Below are positions 51,354 to 61,395 of a stretch of 64,000 bases of DNA, piece after piece. Each line of letters starts with the position of its first letter. The first letter of the stretch is position 1. The DNA lies in the NCBI RefSeq assembly GCF_027604915.1, contig NZ_JAJAQC010000027.1, forward strand, positions 32,631-96,630, given 5' to 3'. The stretch comes from Streptomonospora mangrovi (GTDB taxonomy: Bacteria > Actinomycetota > Actinomycetes > Streptosporangiales > Streptosporangiaceae). Under the pieces are notes generated by a model. That model was given only the letters and a program-made list of their open reading frames with translations, made no database searches and was not told the origin of the DNA. A program made the position numbers and the translations under genes.

Positions 51354-51734
51354 ATGACGTCGTCCCTGCCCCGCACCCCGCACGAGGTGCCCGCCGCGTT
51401 CGCCGAGCGGTTCGACTCCGGCGACGCGGACCGGGTGCTGGAGCTGTTCCCCGAGAGCGCGGTGCTGGTGCCCGAGCCGGGAGCGCCCGTGCGCGGCGCC
51501 GACCTGGCCGGCGGTCTGGCCGGACACCTGTCGCTGGGGCTGCCCATCCGGGTCGCGCCCCGGCACGTCTACGCCAGTGGGGACGTGGCCCTGCTGATCG
51601 TGGACTGGCGGATCGAGGGCACCACGGCGGCGGGGGAGGAGGTGGCGCTGGCGGGGACGGCCACCGACGTGGCGCGGCGCTGCCCCGATGGAGTGTGGCG
51701 CTACGCCGTGGACAACCCGCACGGCACGGCGTGA
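51354..51734 (+). CDS. SnoaL/NTF2-like fold protein
   Basis: 126 residues with the cone-shaped NTF2 pattern: FAERFDSGDADRVLELFPESAVLVPEPG, VRGADLAGGLAGHL and VYASGDVALLIVDWRIEG. It may be a ketosteroid-isomerase-like enzyme or ligand binder. GGAG is 5 bases before the ATG. Likely regulated by the divergent HxlR protein. Confidence 0.82.
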   Translation: MTSSLPRTPHEVPAAFAERFDSGDADRVLELFPESAVLVPEPGAPVRGADLAGGLAGHLSLGLPIRVAPRHVYASGDVALLIVDWRIEGTTAAGEEVALAGTATDVARRCPDGVWRYAVDNPHGTA

Positions 51735-51738
51735 GGGC

Positions 51739-52728
51739 TCAGCGGCGCGCGCCCGAGTGCGGCCGGGCGCCGGGGGTGTCGGCGGGGTCGGGGTTAGCTG
51801 CGGCATCGGCCGCGTCGGAGGGGGCAGCGGACTGCGCCGCGTCGGCGGCCGCCCCGGCGTCCGCGTCCTCGACGGCCGCCTCGCCGTCCGGGCCGCCGCC
51901 CGGGGCGTCCGTGCCGTCCGTTCCGTCCGGCCCGGCCCCCGGGCCGCCGCCGCCAGAGCCCGGCGTGTCGGGCGGCCCGGCCGAGGCGTCGCGGGCGTCT
52001 TTGACCTCGCGGCGCATGAGGATGATCCAGCCGACGATCGCGATGACCGTGAACACCCACCACTGCACCGCGTAGGAGAGGTTCATGCCGGTGTCGACCT
52101 CGGGCGCGGCCACCGGCTCGGGCGCGTCGGCGCCCTCGGGACTCTGCTCGGTCAGCTCGGCGTAGCCGCCGTAGACCGGATAGGGCAGGCCCTCGGCGAT
52201 GCGGTCGACGTCCACGATCATGATCTGGCCCTCGGGCAGGCCGTCGCGGACGCGGATGCCGGTGTTCTCGGGGGTCTCGCTGAACTGGAGCCGGCCGGTC
52301 ACCGTGACCTCGCCCTCGGGGGCGGGCGGGACCTCGGGCCGGGCGGTGGCCGAGGGCGGCTGCTCGATCCAGCCGCGGTTGACCAGCAGCGCGGGGCCGT
52401 CGTCGGTGACCAGCGGGGTCAGCACGTGCAGGCCCACGCCCCGGGAGCCGTCGCGGTTGCGCACCAGCAGCTCGTGCTCGGTGTCGTAGGTGCCGGTGGC
52501 GGTCACCTGCCGCCAGCGGTCCTCGGGCGGGACGTCCTCGCCGGGGGCGGTCAGCTCCTGGACCGGCACGGGGTCGGCGGCGATGTTGGCCTCCTGGAGG
52601 GCGGCCGCCGCGGCCTTGTCCTCCCCGCGGCCCCACTGCCAGAAGCCCAGCCAGATGAAGGAGGGCACCACCAGCGCCACCAGCGCGTGAAACGCCAGCA
52701 TGCGCGGGGTGAGCAGGACTCGGAGCAC
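51739..52728 (-). CDS. SURF1-family cytochrome oxidase assembly protein (paralogue B)
   Basis: 329 residues with the SURF1 plan: first helix about 10-30 ending LGFWQWGRGEDK, VTATGTYD, LLVNRGWI, EVTVTGRLQ, second helix AVQWWVFTVIAIVGWIILMRRE, then a long Gly/Asp/Ala tail. The F-W-Q-W-x-R signature is closer to canonical SURF1 than paralogue A (GYWQFVRA). GTG at 52728 follows TAGCCT by six bases with no ribosome site, as in paralogue A. It is convergent with the SnoaL gene, 4 bases apart. Confidence 0.88.
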   Translation of the reverse strand: MLRVLLTPRMLAFHALVALVVPSFIWLGFWQWGRGEDKAAAAALQEANIAADPVPVQELTAPGEDVPPEDRWRQVTATGTYDTEHELLVRNRDGSRGVGLHVLTPLVTDDGPALLVNRGWIEQPPSATARPEVPPAPEGEVTVTGRLQFSETPENTGIRVRDGLPEGQIMIVDVDRIAEGLPYPVYGGYAELTEQSPEGADAPEPVAAPEVDTGMNLSYAVQWWVFTVIAIVGWIILMRREVKDARDASAGPPDTPGSGGGGPGAGPDGTDGTDAPGGGPDGEAAVEDADAGAAADAAQSAAPSDAADAAANPDPADTPGARPHSGARR

Positions 52729-53066
52729 GTTTCGAGGCTATCCGAGCACCCGGGCGCCCCCGCACCGGGTGGCGGTTGGGCCACGGCCCGCCACGGGGTT
52801 CGGAAGGCGCCCTGGGCGATCCCGGTCCACCGGTGCCGGCCGTGACGAGCAGGGAAGGCGCCACCGGACAGGTGATCACGGGAGGCGACGGTCCCCCGCT
52901 CGTCAGGAGGACCACGACCCTGGGTGACGCAGCGCCCAGTACACGTCTCCCATCCGGCACCGGGGAGGCGCTGACGCGCGACTGCGAGAGGTCGAGCACC
53001 TGCCTGGCGTGCGCCTTCCCGACGCCGTCGGGCGGTTGGAGAGGAGAACCGCGGGCGGCCGGGCGG
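52729..53066. other. 338-base gap, no gene seen
   Basis: Holds the leaderless -10 TAGCCT of SURF1 paralogue B (52740-52735, minus strand) and a GTGATCAC palindrome at 52872-52879. No convincing frame or RNA structure. Confidence 0.4.
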
Positions 53067-53297
53067 TCACTCGTGTCGCCAGCGCTGCCACACCCAGTAC
53101 ACGTTGAACCCCGAGGCGACCGTCCCGGCCGCCAGGACGATGGTCAGCGGCGGCGGGCCGCCCAGCAGCACCGACAGCACGGTGCCCACCACGAGCACCC
53201 CGGCGCCGAACACCGCCAGCACCAGGCGGAACGCCAGTGGGCTGGCCGGTCGGTCGTGGCTGCCCAGCGCGCCCTTGAGCCGTCCTCGCCGCTTCAT
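53067..53297 (-). CDS. Small two-helix membrane protein (TIGR02611/PGPGW-like)
   Basis: 76 residues with two hydrophobic helices (LVLAVFGAGVLVVGTVLSVLLG and LTIVLAAGTVASGFNVYWVW) separated by GGPPP. The size and the Pro/Gly turn recall actinomycete TIGR02611 proteins, with no known function. GGGAG stands before the ATG at 53297. Confidence 0.65.
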   Translation of the reverse strand: MKRRGRLKGALGSHDRPASPLAFRLVLAVFGAGVLVVGTVLSVLLGGPPPLTIVLAAGTVASGFNVYWVWQRWRHE

Positions 53298-53473
53298 CGC
53301 CGGGCTCCCTCACCTCGGTTGCGCCGCCGCGTATCGCGGCCGCGCACCATCGTAGGAGCGGCCGCGCGGCACCCGCCCGCCCGACGCCCGCCGGTCACCG
53401 GCCGGCCGCCGCCGATCGCCCGCCGGCGCCGCCGATCCCGCCGATCACCCACCGGACGCCCGCCCCCACAGCC

Positions 53474-54577
53474 TCAGCGCGGCGCCGCCGCGAACCGGAG
53501 GAACGCGCCCACCCCGTCGGCGGCCTCGCCCGGATCGGGTAGCCGGGTGAACGCCGCGCTGGTGGCCTGGGCGGCCCGCAGCAGCAGCGCGCCCGCCGGG
53601 GCGGTGAACGCCTCGCTCGGGTCGGTCAGCCGCCCGCGCCGCTCCGCCACCTCCAGCGGGTCCGTGCGTGAGGCCCACAGCAGCGGTTCGGCCCCGCCCC
53701 GGGGCGCCAGCAGCACCCGGGACACCCGCCCCGACCGCAGCGCCCGGGTGGTGTCGGCGAACCCCTGCACGGCGCGCTCCGCGCGGTGCAGGTCCTCGGT
53801 GAACTCCGCCAGCACCCCGCCGCGCAGCGCCGCCGCGGTCTGCCGCAGCCCCTCCTCCACGCTCGCGCGCAGCCGCGCCACCGCGTTGCCCTCGCCCCTG
53901 CCGCCAACCTCGATCACCGGCGCCCCGGCCGCCGCGTCCAGCCGCGCCCGCAGCGCCTCCAGCGTCCGCTCGTCCCCGCCGACGAACACGGCCGCCGCGC
54001 GCACCCGCCGCACCGCCGCCTCCACGTCGCGCACGACGTCCCCCGCGCTCGCCGACCACACCCGCTCGGCGCGGTCGCGGTGCCGGTAGCGCCGCCCGCC
54101 CGCCGCCGCGTCGCCGGAGCGGCGGCGCGCGTCCCCGGCGTGGCGCTCCTCCTCCACAACAGCGCCGTCGGCGGCGTAGGCGTAGACGTCGGCGCCCTCC
54201 CCGTCGGCGGCCACCACCACGTAGGGCACGCCGTCGTCGAGGTCGCAGACCAGGTCGACGGGGTCGGCCACCGGCAGCCACGCGGCGCGGTCGCGCTCGG
54301 GGGGCCGCGACAGGGTGTAGGCGGCGACCAGCCGCCCGCCCGCCGCGAACAGCGCCTCCCCCTGGGGGCCGGGGACCTTCGGCAGGCCGCCCGCGGCGGC
54401 GTCCAGGGCGCGCAGCGTGCCGGGGTCGGCTCCGTCGTCGGCCAGCCGCGCCCGCAGCGCGCGCCAGCGGTGCTCGATGCGCCGCGCCGGGTCGTCCCCC
54501 GCGCGGGTGGTGTCCAAATACACCGTGGCGACCGGCCCGGTCGCCCGGTAGAGGCGTTCCAGAAAGCGCAGATCCAT
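53474..54577 (-). CDS. Vms1/baeRF-family release-factor-like protein
   Basis: 367 residues. The N-terminal half (TVYLDTTRAGDDPARRIEHRW, LVAAYTLSRPP) and the central YRHRDRAERVWSASAGDVVRDVE place it in the bacterial eRF1-like baeRF family related to Vms1, proposed to act on stalled ribosomes or peptidyl-tRNA. The C-terminal third (RVSRVLLAP, GAFLRFA) is an L7Ae-like domain. ATG at 54577 lacks a strong ribosome site. Mechanistic role is inference. Confidence 0.75.
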   Translation of the reverse strand: MDLRFLERLYRATGPVATVYLDTTRAGDDPARRIEHRWRALRARLADDGADPGTLRALDAAAGGLPKVPGPQGEALFAAGGRLVAAYTLSRPPERDRAAWLPVADPVDLVCDLDDGVPYVVVAADGEGADVYAYAADGAVVEEERHAGDARRRSGDAAAGGRRYRHRDRAERVWSASAGDVVRDVEAAVRRVRAAAVFVGGDERTLEALRARLDAAAGAPVIEVGGRGEGNAVARLRASVEEGLRQTAAALRGGVLAEFTEDLHRAERAVQGFADTTRALRSGRVSRVLLAPRGGAEPLLWASRTDPLEVAERRGRLTDPSEAFTAPAGALLLRAAQATSAAFTRLPDPGEAADGVGAFLRFAAAPR

Positions 54578-54959
54578 GACCGCCGGACCGCACCGCATGC
54601 GGCCCGTCTCACCTCCCGGTGCTGCTGGCGGTTCCCGTCCCCGGGGGCGGTGCGCGGCGCCGCGTGCGCCCCCACCGCGCGGCGGACCCCTTCCGATCCG
54701 GCCGCCGGTCTCCGCACCGGCAGCGCCGGAGGCCCGCCGGTCCCCCGTGGCCCTGCCCACTGCCCCGGCACCGCCGGTGCCATGCGGGCCGGTTGCCGAC
54801 ACGGGCCGCGCGGCCACGCGCCGCGACCGCCGCCAGGTCAGGGCGGGGGCGGTGGGGGTTTGTCCCCAGGCGGCGGCGGGTAGTCGCGGTCACCACGGAC
54901 CGACCTACCGCCCAGCGGAGGGACCGCTGAGGGCCACCCCGACCAGGAGGGAGGGCACC
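54578..54959. other. 382-base divergent intergenic region
   Basis: No gene supported. GTTTGTCCCC near 54856 and TAGTCG near 54881 are a weak promoter candidate toward the small acidic protein. Confidence 0.35.
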
Positions 54960-55163
54960 ATGGAACGCGGCAGCGACAAGCACGGACCCCGGCTCGACGA
55001 CCAGATGGAACGCGAGATCGAGGGCGTGCTGCGCGGGGGCAAACCCACCCGCGTCCGCGAGGAACTGGAGCCCGAACCGACCGTCACCGACGACGGCGAG
55101 CCCGCCACCAACCCCGGCGCGGTCGACCCCGACCGCGAACGCGGCGGCGGGCAGGGGGAGTAA
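54960..55163 (+). CDS. Small acidic hydrophilic protein
   Basis: 67 residues, no hydrophobic segment, rich in Glu, Asp, Arg and Gly and probably disordered (LDDQMEREIEGVLRGGK, then EELEPEPTVTDDGEP). AGGAGGGAGGG is a strong ribosome site and a very strong terminator follows, so it is a genuine highly translated gene. I recognise it only as a conserved type of small actinomycete protein; function unknown. Confidence 0.7.
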   Translation: MERGSDKHGPRLDDQMEREIEGVLRGGKPTRVREELEPEPTVTDDGEPATNPGAVDPDRERGGGQGE

Positions 55164-55193
55164 GCAGGGAGCGAGCAGGGACGGCGAAAAGAG

Positions 55194-55239
55194 GGCGCGC
55201 CGGTGCGGAACGACTCCGCACCGGCGCGCCTCGCGCTTT
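55194..55239 (+). terminator. Rho-independent terminator of the small acidic protein gene
   Basis: A 15-bp perfect stem (55194-55208 with 55216-55230), 7-base loop, then TCGCGCTTTT. Confidence 0.85.
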
Positions 55240-55290
55240 TCCCCGCCGCCCGCCCCGCGCCCGGGTCACCCCCCGCGCGCGGGCGCCGGG

Positions 55291-57588
55291 CTACTCCGCG
55301 TCGAAGACCGCGGGCAGGGTGGACTCATAGGCCGTCCGCAGCTCCGCCAGGCTGACGCTGAACCCGCCCTCGGGGTGGGTCACCGTCAGGGCCTCGCCGC
55401 CGACCGTGCCGATCTCGGCGGCCGGAACCCCGTGCCGCTCGCACAGCGCCGCGAACGCGTCCTCGCTCTCGGGCCGCACCACGACCACGGCCCGCGCGCC
55501 CGACTCGCTGAACAGCGCGGTGAACGCGTCGGTGACGTGCAGGGTGGCGCCCACGCCGCCGCGCAGCGCCGACTCCGCCACCGCCACGCCCAGCCCGCCG
55601 TCGGAGAGGTCGTGGGCCGCCGCCAGCACGCCCGCCTCGGCGGCCTCGGCCAGGAGTTCGCCCAGCGCGGCCTCGGCGGCGAGGTCGACCTTGGGCGGCA
55701 GCCCGCCCAGGTGGCCGTGCACGACCTCGGCCCACACCGACCCGCCGAACTCCTCGGCGGTGCGGCCCAGCAGCACGATGCGGGCGCCGTCGGCCCCGGC
55801 GGGCAGCGCGGTGGCCAGCCGGTCGCGGACGTCGCCGATGACCCCCAGCACGCCGATGACCGGGGTGGGGTTGATGGCGGTGTCGCCGGTCTGGTTGTAG
55901 AAGCTGACGTTGCCGCCGGTGACCGGGGTGCCCAGCGTCTGGCAGGCGTCGGCCAGGCCGCGGGTGGACTCCGCGAACTGCCACATCACCGCGGGGTCCT
56001 CGGGCGAGCCGAAGTTGAGGCAGTTGGTGACCGCCAGCGGCCGCGCGCCGGTGGCGGCGACGTTGCGGTAGGCCTCGGCGTAGGCGGCCTGGGTGCCCGC
56101 GTAGGGGTCCAGCCGGGTGTAGCGGCCGTTGCCGTCGACGGCCAGCGCGATACCGGTGTCGGCGTCCTCGGCCACCCGGATCATGCCGCCGTCGTCGGGG
56201 GTGGCCAGCACGGTGTTGCCCATGACGTAGCGGTCGTACTGCTGGGTGACCCAGGTGGGGTCGCACACCCCCGGCGCCGCCAGCACGCGCAGGAGCTGCT
56301 CGCGCAGGTCGTCGTCGGTCTTGGGCCGCTCCAGCCGGTCGGGGGTGTCGGCCTGGAGGGCGTCCTGGTCGGCCGGGCGGGCGTAGGGGCGGTCGTAGAC
56401 CGGGCCTTCGTCGGAGGCGGTGCGCGGCGGCATGTCGACCACGGTCTCGCCGTGCCAGGTCATGACCAGCCGCCCGCCGCGTTCGGCCTCCTCGGGCGTG
56501 ACGTCGGTGACCTCGCCGATGACGCTGGCCAGAATGTTCCACTTGCGGCAGGTGGCCAGGAACGCGTCGAGCTTGGCGGGCTCGACGATCGCCATCATGC
56601 GCTCCTGGGACTCGCTCATCAGGATCTCCTCCGGCGTGAGCCGGGGGTCGCGCAGCGGCACCCTGTCGAGTTCGATCCGCATGCCGCCGGTGCCGCCCGC
56701 CGCCAGTTCGGTGGTGGCGCACGACACCCCGGCCGCGCCGAGGTCCTGGATGCCCACCACCAGGTCGGCGGCGAACAGCTCCAGGCTGCACTCGATGAGC
56801 AGCTTCTCCATGAACGGGTCGCCCACCTGGACGCTGGGCCGCTTGGCGTGGCTCTCGTCGTCGAAGGTGGCGCTGGCCAGCACCGAGGCCCCGCCGATCC
56901 CGTCGGGGCCGGTGGTGGCGCCGAACAGCACGACCTTGTTGCCCGGACCGGGCGCCTGGGCCAGCTTGATGTCCTCGTGCCGCATGACGCCCACGCACAG
57001 GGCGTTGACCAGCGGGTTGCCCGCGTACCCGGCGCCGAACCCGATCTCGCCGCCGATGTTGGGCAGCCCCAGGCAGTTGCCGTAGAAGGAGATGCCCGAG
57101 ACCACGCCCGGCAGCACCCGGCGGGTGTCGGGGGCGTCCAGCGGGCCGAAGCGCAGCGCGTCCATCACCGCCACGGGCCGGGCGCCCATGGTGAGGATGT
57201 CGCGGACGATCCCGCCCACGCCGGTGGCCGCGCCCTGGTGCGGCTCGACGTAGGAGGGGTGGTTGTGCGACTCGATCTTGAAGGTGACCGCCCGGCCGCC
57301 GCCGACGTCGACCACACCCGCGTTCTCGCCCATGCCCACCAGCAGGGCGTCGCTGGCCGGAGCCTTCTCGCCGAACTGGCGCAGGTGCTTCTTGGAACTC
57401 TTGTAGGAGCAGTGCTCGCTCCACATCACCGAGTAGATCGCCAGCTCCGCCGAGGTGGGCCGGCGGCCCAGGATCTCCCGGACCCGCGCGTACTCGTCCT
57501 GGGCCATGCCGAGTTCGGCGTAGGGCTGCGGGGTGTCGGGCGTGCTCTGGGCCGTGGCGACGGTGTCGGGCAGGGGTGCGTCGGGCAT
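55291..57588 (-). CDS. purL: Phosphoribosylformylglycinamidine synthase, subunit PurL
   Basis: 765 residues, the small PurL that needs PurQ and Pur[41 protein letters not shown], and [13 protein letters not shown] are the hallmark segments. It uses glutamine-derived ammonia and ATP to make FGAM in purine synthesis. ATG at 57588 has GGAAG 6 bases upstream; the 699-residue frame inside it on the same strand is a shadow. The purQ gene lies upstream with one unrelated gene between. Confidence 0.96.
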   Translation of the reverse strand: MPDAPLPDTVATAQSTPDTPQPYAELGMAQDEYARVREILGRRPTSAELAIYSVMWSEHCSYKSSKKHLRQFGEKAPASDALLVGMGENAGVVDVGGGRAVTFKIESHNHPSYVEPHQGAATGVGGIVRDILTMGARPVAVMDALRFGPLDAPDTRRVLPGVVSGISFYGNCLGLPNIGGEIGFGAGYAGNPLVNALCVGVMRHEDIKLAQAPGPGNKVVLFGATTGPDGIGGASVLASATFDDESHAKRPSVQVGDPFMEKLLIECSLELFAADLVVGIQDLGAAGVSCATTELAAGGTGGMRIELDRVPLRDPRLTPEEILMSESQERMMAIVEPAKLDAFLATCRKWNILASVIGEVTDVTPEEAERGGRLVMTWHGETVVDMPPRTASDEGPVYDRPYARPADQDALQADTPDRLERPKTDDDLREQLLRVLAAPGVCDPTWVTQQYDRYVMGNTVLATPDDGGMIRVAEDADTGIALAVDGNGRYTRLDPYAGTQAAYAEAYRNVAATGARPLAVTNCLNFGSPEDPAVMWQFAESTRGLADACQTLGTPVTGGNVSFYNQTGDTAINPTPVIGVLGVIGDVRDRLATALPAGADGARIVLLGRTAEEFGGSVWAEVVHGHLGGLPPKVDLAAEAALGELLAEAAEAGVLAAAHDLSDGGLGVAVAESALRGGVGATLHVTDAFTALFSESGARAVVVVRPESEDAFAALCERHGVPAAEIGTVGGEALTVTHPEGGFSVSLAELRTAYESTLPAVFDAE

Positions 57589-57647
57589 CGGGTCTTCCGT
57601 TCGGGGCTCGCGGGCTGCGGTGCGCGGCCGGCGGTGGGCGGGTCGGC

Positions 57648-58148
57648 TCAGGAGTCGGGCTCCTGGGCGTGCATCAGCATCAGGCCGGCGGTGGTGTCGG
57701 GGGCGTCGACGGGCGCGGCGGTCACCATCACCGAGCCGTTGGTGAGGTAGCTCTCGGCGAGGGGGACGTCGTCGGGGTCGGCCTCCTGGTTGGGCAGGAT
57801 GCGCGCCCACCCCTGGTCGAGGAGGTGGCCGAACACCTTCTCGACGGCCTCGTCGGTGTCCTCGCCGTCCTTGGTGGCGACACCGACGATCCGGACGCAC
57901 TCCACGTCGGGGCACTGCTCGCCGAAGTCGGTGTAGGAGGCGCCCCGGGGCGCATCGCCGAGTTCGTCCAGTGCGGGCGCCGGCATGGGGGAGTCGGGCT
58001 GGGCCGAGGGGGCCTGCCCGGCGGAGGGGCCGGGCGAGCCCAGGGCGTTGACCAGCCCAACCGCGCCGGTGGCGACCATCCCCAGGATCAGCAGGGCGCT
58101 CACGACGAGGATGGTCGTCCGTGAGCGCAGCAGGCCCAACATGCGCAT
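57648..58148 (-). CDS. Membrane-anchored extracytoplasmic protein of unknown function
   Basis: 166 residues: one N-terminal helix ([23 protein letters not shown]), a Pro/Ser/Ala-rich spacer and a folded domain with two cysteines ([19 protein letters not shown]). No lipobox, so a type II anchor is likely. ATG at 58148 has GGGGGA 5 bases upstream. It lies between purQ and purL on the same strand and may be co-transcribed, although nothing suggests a purine role. Family not recognised. Confidence 0.7.
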   Translation of the reverse strand: MRMLGLLRSRTTILVVSALLILGMVATGAVGLVNALGSPGPSAGQAPSAQPDSPMPAPALDELGDAPRGASYTDFGEQCPDVECVRIVGVATKDGEDTDEAVEKVFGHLLDQGWARILPNQEADPDDVPLAESYLTNGSVMVTAAPVDAPDTTAGLMLMHAQEPDS

Positions 58149-58183
58149 TTGCGTCCCCCAGGTCTCGCGCGGTGCGGCGGTGG

Positions 58184-58891
58184 TCAGCCGGTGGCGCCCG
58201 CCGCCGCGGGCACGCCGTCGGCCAGGTGTGCGAGGAGGGAGGTGAAGAACCCGAGTCCGTCGGTGGAGGGGCCGGTCAGGTCCTCGACGGCGTGTTCGGG
58301 GTGCGGCATGAGGCCGACCACGTTGCCGTGCTCGTTGGTGACGCCGGCGATCTCGCGCCGGGAGCCGTTGGGCGCGGGCTCGGCGTAGCGCGCCACGACG
58401 CGGCCGGTGCGCTCCAGTTCGTCCAGGGTGGCGGTGTCGGCGACGTAGCAGCCCTCGCCGCTCTTGAGGACGATCCGGATCTCCTCGCCGTCGGTGTAGC
58501 GGTTGGTCCAGGCGGTGGCGGTGGACTCCACCCGCAGGGTGACGTCGCGGTTGATGAACCGCAGGGACTTGTTGCGGGTGAGGGCGCCGGGCAGCAGGTG
58601 GCTCTCGCACAGGATCTGGAAGCCGTTGCAGATGCCCAGCACCGGGAGGTTTCCGGAGCGCGCGGCCGGCACGAGTTCGCCCATGATGGGGGAGAACCGG
58701 GCGATGGCGCCGCAGCGGAGGTAGTCGCCGTAGGAGAAGCCGCCGGGCAGCACCACGGCGTCCACGCCCTTGAGGTCGGGGTCGTCGTGCCAGAGCGCGA
58801 CGGGCTCGGCGCCGGCGATGCGGACGGCGCGGGCGGCGTCCCTGTCGTCGAGGGAGCCGGGGAAGGTGACGACGCCCACACGGGCTGTCAT
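58184..58891 (-). CDS. purQ: Phosphoribosylformylglycinamidine synthase, glutaminase subunit PurQ
   Basis: 235 residues. Class I amidotransferase with nucleophile C88 (VLGICNGFQ) and the His/Glu pair in [24 protein letters not shown] opens the protein. It feeds ammonia to PurL. ATG at 58891 has GGAGAG 5 bases upstream. Confidence 0.96.
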   Translation of the reverse strand: MTARVGVVTFPGSLDDRDAARAVRIAGAEPVALWHDDPDLKGVDAVVLPGGFSYGDYLRCGAIARFSPIMGELVPAARSGNLPVLGICNGFQILCESHLLPGALTRNKSLRFINRDVTLRVESTATAWTNRYTDGEEIRIVLKSGEGCYVADTATLDELERTGRVVARYAEPAPNGSRREIAGVTNEHGNVVGLMPHPEHAVEDLTGPSTDGLGFFTSLLAHLADGVPAAAGATG

Positions 58892-59108
58892 GGGCACTCT
58901 CCGAAAATGGTCGTCGGTGGGAGCCGGCAGGTCGCGGCGGGTGCGCGGCGGTGGCCGTGGATGTGCGCGCGACGCTCCTGAGGTTACCTGCTGACCTCGG
59001 CGCTCGGCGCGCGCCGTCCACAGGCGGCTCCGGGCGCGCCGGGGCGCCGGCGTGCGGGCCGGGCCCCGGGGCGGCCCCGAGGCGACCCCCGGGCGGCCCC
59101 GGGCCGGG

Positions 59109-59561
59109 TCAGTGGAGGACGGGCTGGGGCGCCACGCACTCGCCGTGGTCCGGCGGCGCGGCCGCGCACTCGGCGAGCCGCTTGCGCAGCAGCACCCGGG
59201 TGGTGCCGTCGGGTTCGCCGGAGATGGCGACGTCCTCCATGAGGTGGCGCATCAAGAGAATGCCCCTGCCGGATTCCGCTTCCAGGTCCGGCAGGGGCAC
59301 CCGAGACGGGTTGAACCGGCGTCCTCTATGGGTGATCTCCAGGACGCAGGTGTCGGGCAGCAGCCGGGCGTCGACCTGGTAGCCCACGGCCGGGAAGCCG
59401 TGGTCGACCACGTTGGCGCACGCCTCGGAGGCGGCGAGCAGGATGGCGAACCTGCACTCGGCGCAGATTCCGCTGCTGCGCAGCGCCTCGCCGAGGAAGT
59501 CCCGCATCACGGCGACGGTGTACGCCTCTCGGGGGAGTGCAATCGAGAATGTCACGTCCAT
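59109..59561 (-). CDS. RsbW-like serine kinase/ATP-binding protein
   Basis: 150 residues. The GHKL ATPase motifs are [12 protein letters not shown] (N box), [10 protein letters not shown] and [13 protein letters not shown] (G box). Such proteins act as anti-sigma kinases or partners in stress signalling. ATG at 59561 has GAGGG 6 bases upstream. It stands between purS and purQ, with no anti-anti-sigma gene nearby. Confidence 0.85.
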   Translation of the reverse strand: MDVTFSIALPREAYTVAVMRDFLGEALRSSGICAECRFAILLAASEACANVVDHGFPAVGYQVDARLLPDTCVLEITHRGRRFNPSRVPLPDLEAESGRGILLMRHLMEDVAISGEPDGTTRVLLRKRLAECAAAPPDHGECVAPQPVLH

Positions 59562-59757
59562 CGGAAGCCCTCACGACCGTTCGGCACAGTTCTGAGCCTT
59601 CCCGGGGCGGGCACGGCGAAACGGACATGGCCGCGAGTTGGCCGGAAGCGGCACGTGGCGTGGTGATTCCATAGGGCGACCGCCCCCGGTGGGCGGCGGT
59701 CCGGCGCGGCGGGCGGGCGTCCACGGCGGCGGGACCGCCCGAGGGCTGCCCCCGCGG

Positions 59758-60000
59758 TCACTCCACCCGCAGGGAGAAGTCCTCGATCACGGGGTTGGCG
59801 AGCAGGGTCTCGGCCATGCGGCGGACGTCGGCGAGCTTGGCGTCGTCGACCTCGCCGTCGACCTCGACCTCGAAGCGCTTGCCCTGGCGGACCTCGCTGA
59901 CACCGGTGAACCCGAGGCGGCCGCAGGCCCCGGCGATGGCCTGGCCCTGGGGGTCCAGGATCTCCGGCTTGAGCATGACGTCAACGACGACGCGGGCCAC
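59758..60000 (-). CDS. purS: Phosphoribosylformylglycinamidine synthase subunit PurS
   Basis: 80 residues. VVVDVMLKPEILDPQGQAI and FTGVSEVRQGKRFEV are the PurS signature; the dimer bridges PurL and PurQ. GTG at 60000 has GGAGG 4 bases upstream. It is separated from purQ by the RsbW-like gene. Confidence 0.95.
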   Translation of the reverse strand: MARVVVDVMLKPEILDPQGQAIAGACGRLGFTGVSEVRQGKRFEVEVDGEVDDAKLADVRRMAETLLANPVIEDFSLRVE

Positions 60001-60312
60001 GGGTCCTCCACTGTGCTTCGGGTGTGCTTCGGGGCGCGATCGAGGGTCGGCTGGGGGTGCAGTCGAATGAAGCCGCCTCCCCGGGCTAGTGGAGGAGGGG
60101 CAGGCAAAAGCGTACGGCACCCCGGTGCGCCGCGCGGGCAGGGTGCCGCGGCGTCTACGCTGGAAGGAGGCGCTTTTACCGCATCTTGAGCCGCCGCATA
60201 GCCCGATTCGGTAGTTTCGTGACACGTATCACCCGGGTCGTTGTCATCATGGAGCGCCTGTTGAAGCGTCTACCAAGTTGATAACGATCGCCGGTCGTCC
60301 CAAGGGGGAAAT
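60001..60312. other. Divergent region between purS and the sigma factor gene
   Basis: 312 bases; no gene. It holds the CRP-like box described separately. Nothing else convincing. Confidence 0.4.
60219..60232. promoter_or_regulatory. CRP-like palindrome
   Basis: GTGA-CACGTA-TCAC has both CRP half-sites at the canonical N6 spacing. It lies 81 bases before the sigma factor start and 219 bases before purS. Confidence 0.5.
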
Positions 60313-60933
60313 TTGACGACCATCGAACTGGAGCGTATGCGCGAAGCCGACGAGTCCACCGCAACCTCCGAACCCGCGGAGTCGCTCGACTTCGTCACCG
60401 CCGTCACCCCGTACGCCGATCAGCTCTACCCCACGGCGCTGCGGATGACGCGCAACTCGGCCGACGCCGAGGACCTCGTCCAGGAGACCTTCGCCAAGGC
60501 GTTCGCCAACTTCCACCAGTTCCGCGCCGGCACCAACCTGCGCGCCTGGCTGTACCGCATCCTGACCAACACGTTCATCAACGGCTACCGCAAGAAGCAG
60601 CGGGAGCCCCGACAGGACTCCACCGACGAGATCAAGGACTGGCAGTTGGCCGCCGCCGACGCGCACGCCTCCACCGGTTCGCGCTCGGCCGAGTCGGAGG
60701 TGCTGGAGCGCCTGCCCGACTCCGCCATCCGCCACGCCCTGGCCCAGCTCCCCGAGGAGTTCCGCCTGGTCGTGTACCTGATCGACGTCGAGGGGTTCAC
60801 CTACAAGGAGGTCGCCGCCCGCATGGGGACACCCCTGGGCACCGTCATGTCGCGCCTCCACCGCGCCCGGCGCCAACTGCGCGAGCAGCTCGCCGACTAC
60901 GCCCGCGAGCGCGGCATGCGCGTGGCGGCCTGA
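60313..60933 (+). CDS. ECF sigma factor, SigR/SigH-like
   Basis: 206 residues. Region 2 ([33 protein letters not shown]) and region 4 ([44 protein letters not shown]) match thiol-oxidative-stress sigma factors SigR and SigH. TTG at 60313 with GGGGGA upstream was chosen; ATG at 60337 is in frame. Normally the zinc anti-sigma gene rsrA follows directly, but the next 460 bases encode no such protein, so control must differ or the anti-sigma is elsewhere. Confidence 0.88.
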   Translation: MTTIELERMREADESTATSEPAESLDFVTAVTPYADQLYPTALRMTRNSADAEDLVQETFAKAFANFHQFRAGTNLRAWLYRILTNTFINGYRKKQREPRQDSTDEIKDWQLAAADAHASTGSRSAESEVLERLPDSAIRHALAQLPEEFRLVVYLIDVEGFTYKEVAARMGTPLGTVMSRLHRARRQLREQLADYARERGMRVAA

Positions 60934-61395
60934 CCGCCGCGCTCCCTCTCCGGCCGCCCGCCCGAGCCCGGTGCCCCGCGCACCCGGCGGCCGCACCCCC
61001 GCTTCCCATCCGCACCGGCCCCGGCCGCGCGCCGCTGGGCCGCCGGGTCTCCTCAGCGCCCCACCTTCGACTACTCCGCGTGACCGACCGTGCGCGCCCG
61101 GGTGATCCGGGCCGCCGCCCGCCGGTGCCGCGCACCGGGTCGTCGGTCGTCCGAATTTTTCGTCGGACGCCCTTGAAAATGCTAGGTAGTCCTGGTAGTT
61201 GCGCTTTTCCCGTTCTCGGACATGATGGTCGGCAGGCGAAAGGTTGCCCGCAGCACTTGCGCCGTCCGTGGTGAGTTCTGTCACGATGTCGGTAGGGCTG
61301 CCGACTCGAAACCCGTTACCCCGGGTGAGCGGCAGAGGTCCGGCCGACGGAGTGGTACCCCGCGAAATCGGCCCCGAGAACCCGAGGAGCGACAG
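60934..61395. other. 462-base gap where rsrA would be expected
   Basis: No frame has the HxxxCxxC motif of RsrA. AT-richer DNA at 61150-61170 (GAATTTTTCG) and TAGGTAG near 61184 could belong to the promoter of the 2-oxoacid dehydrogenase operon. Confidence 0.4.
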
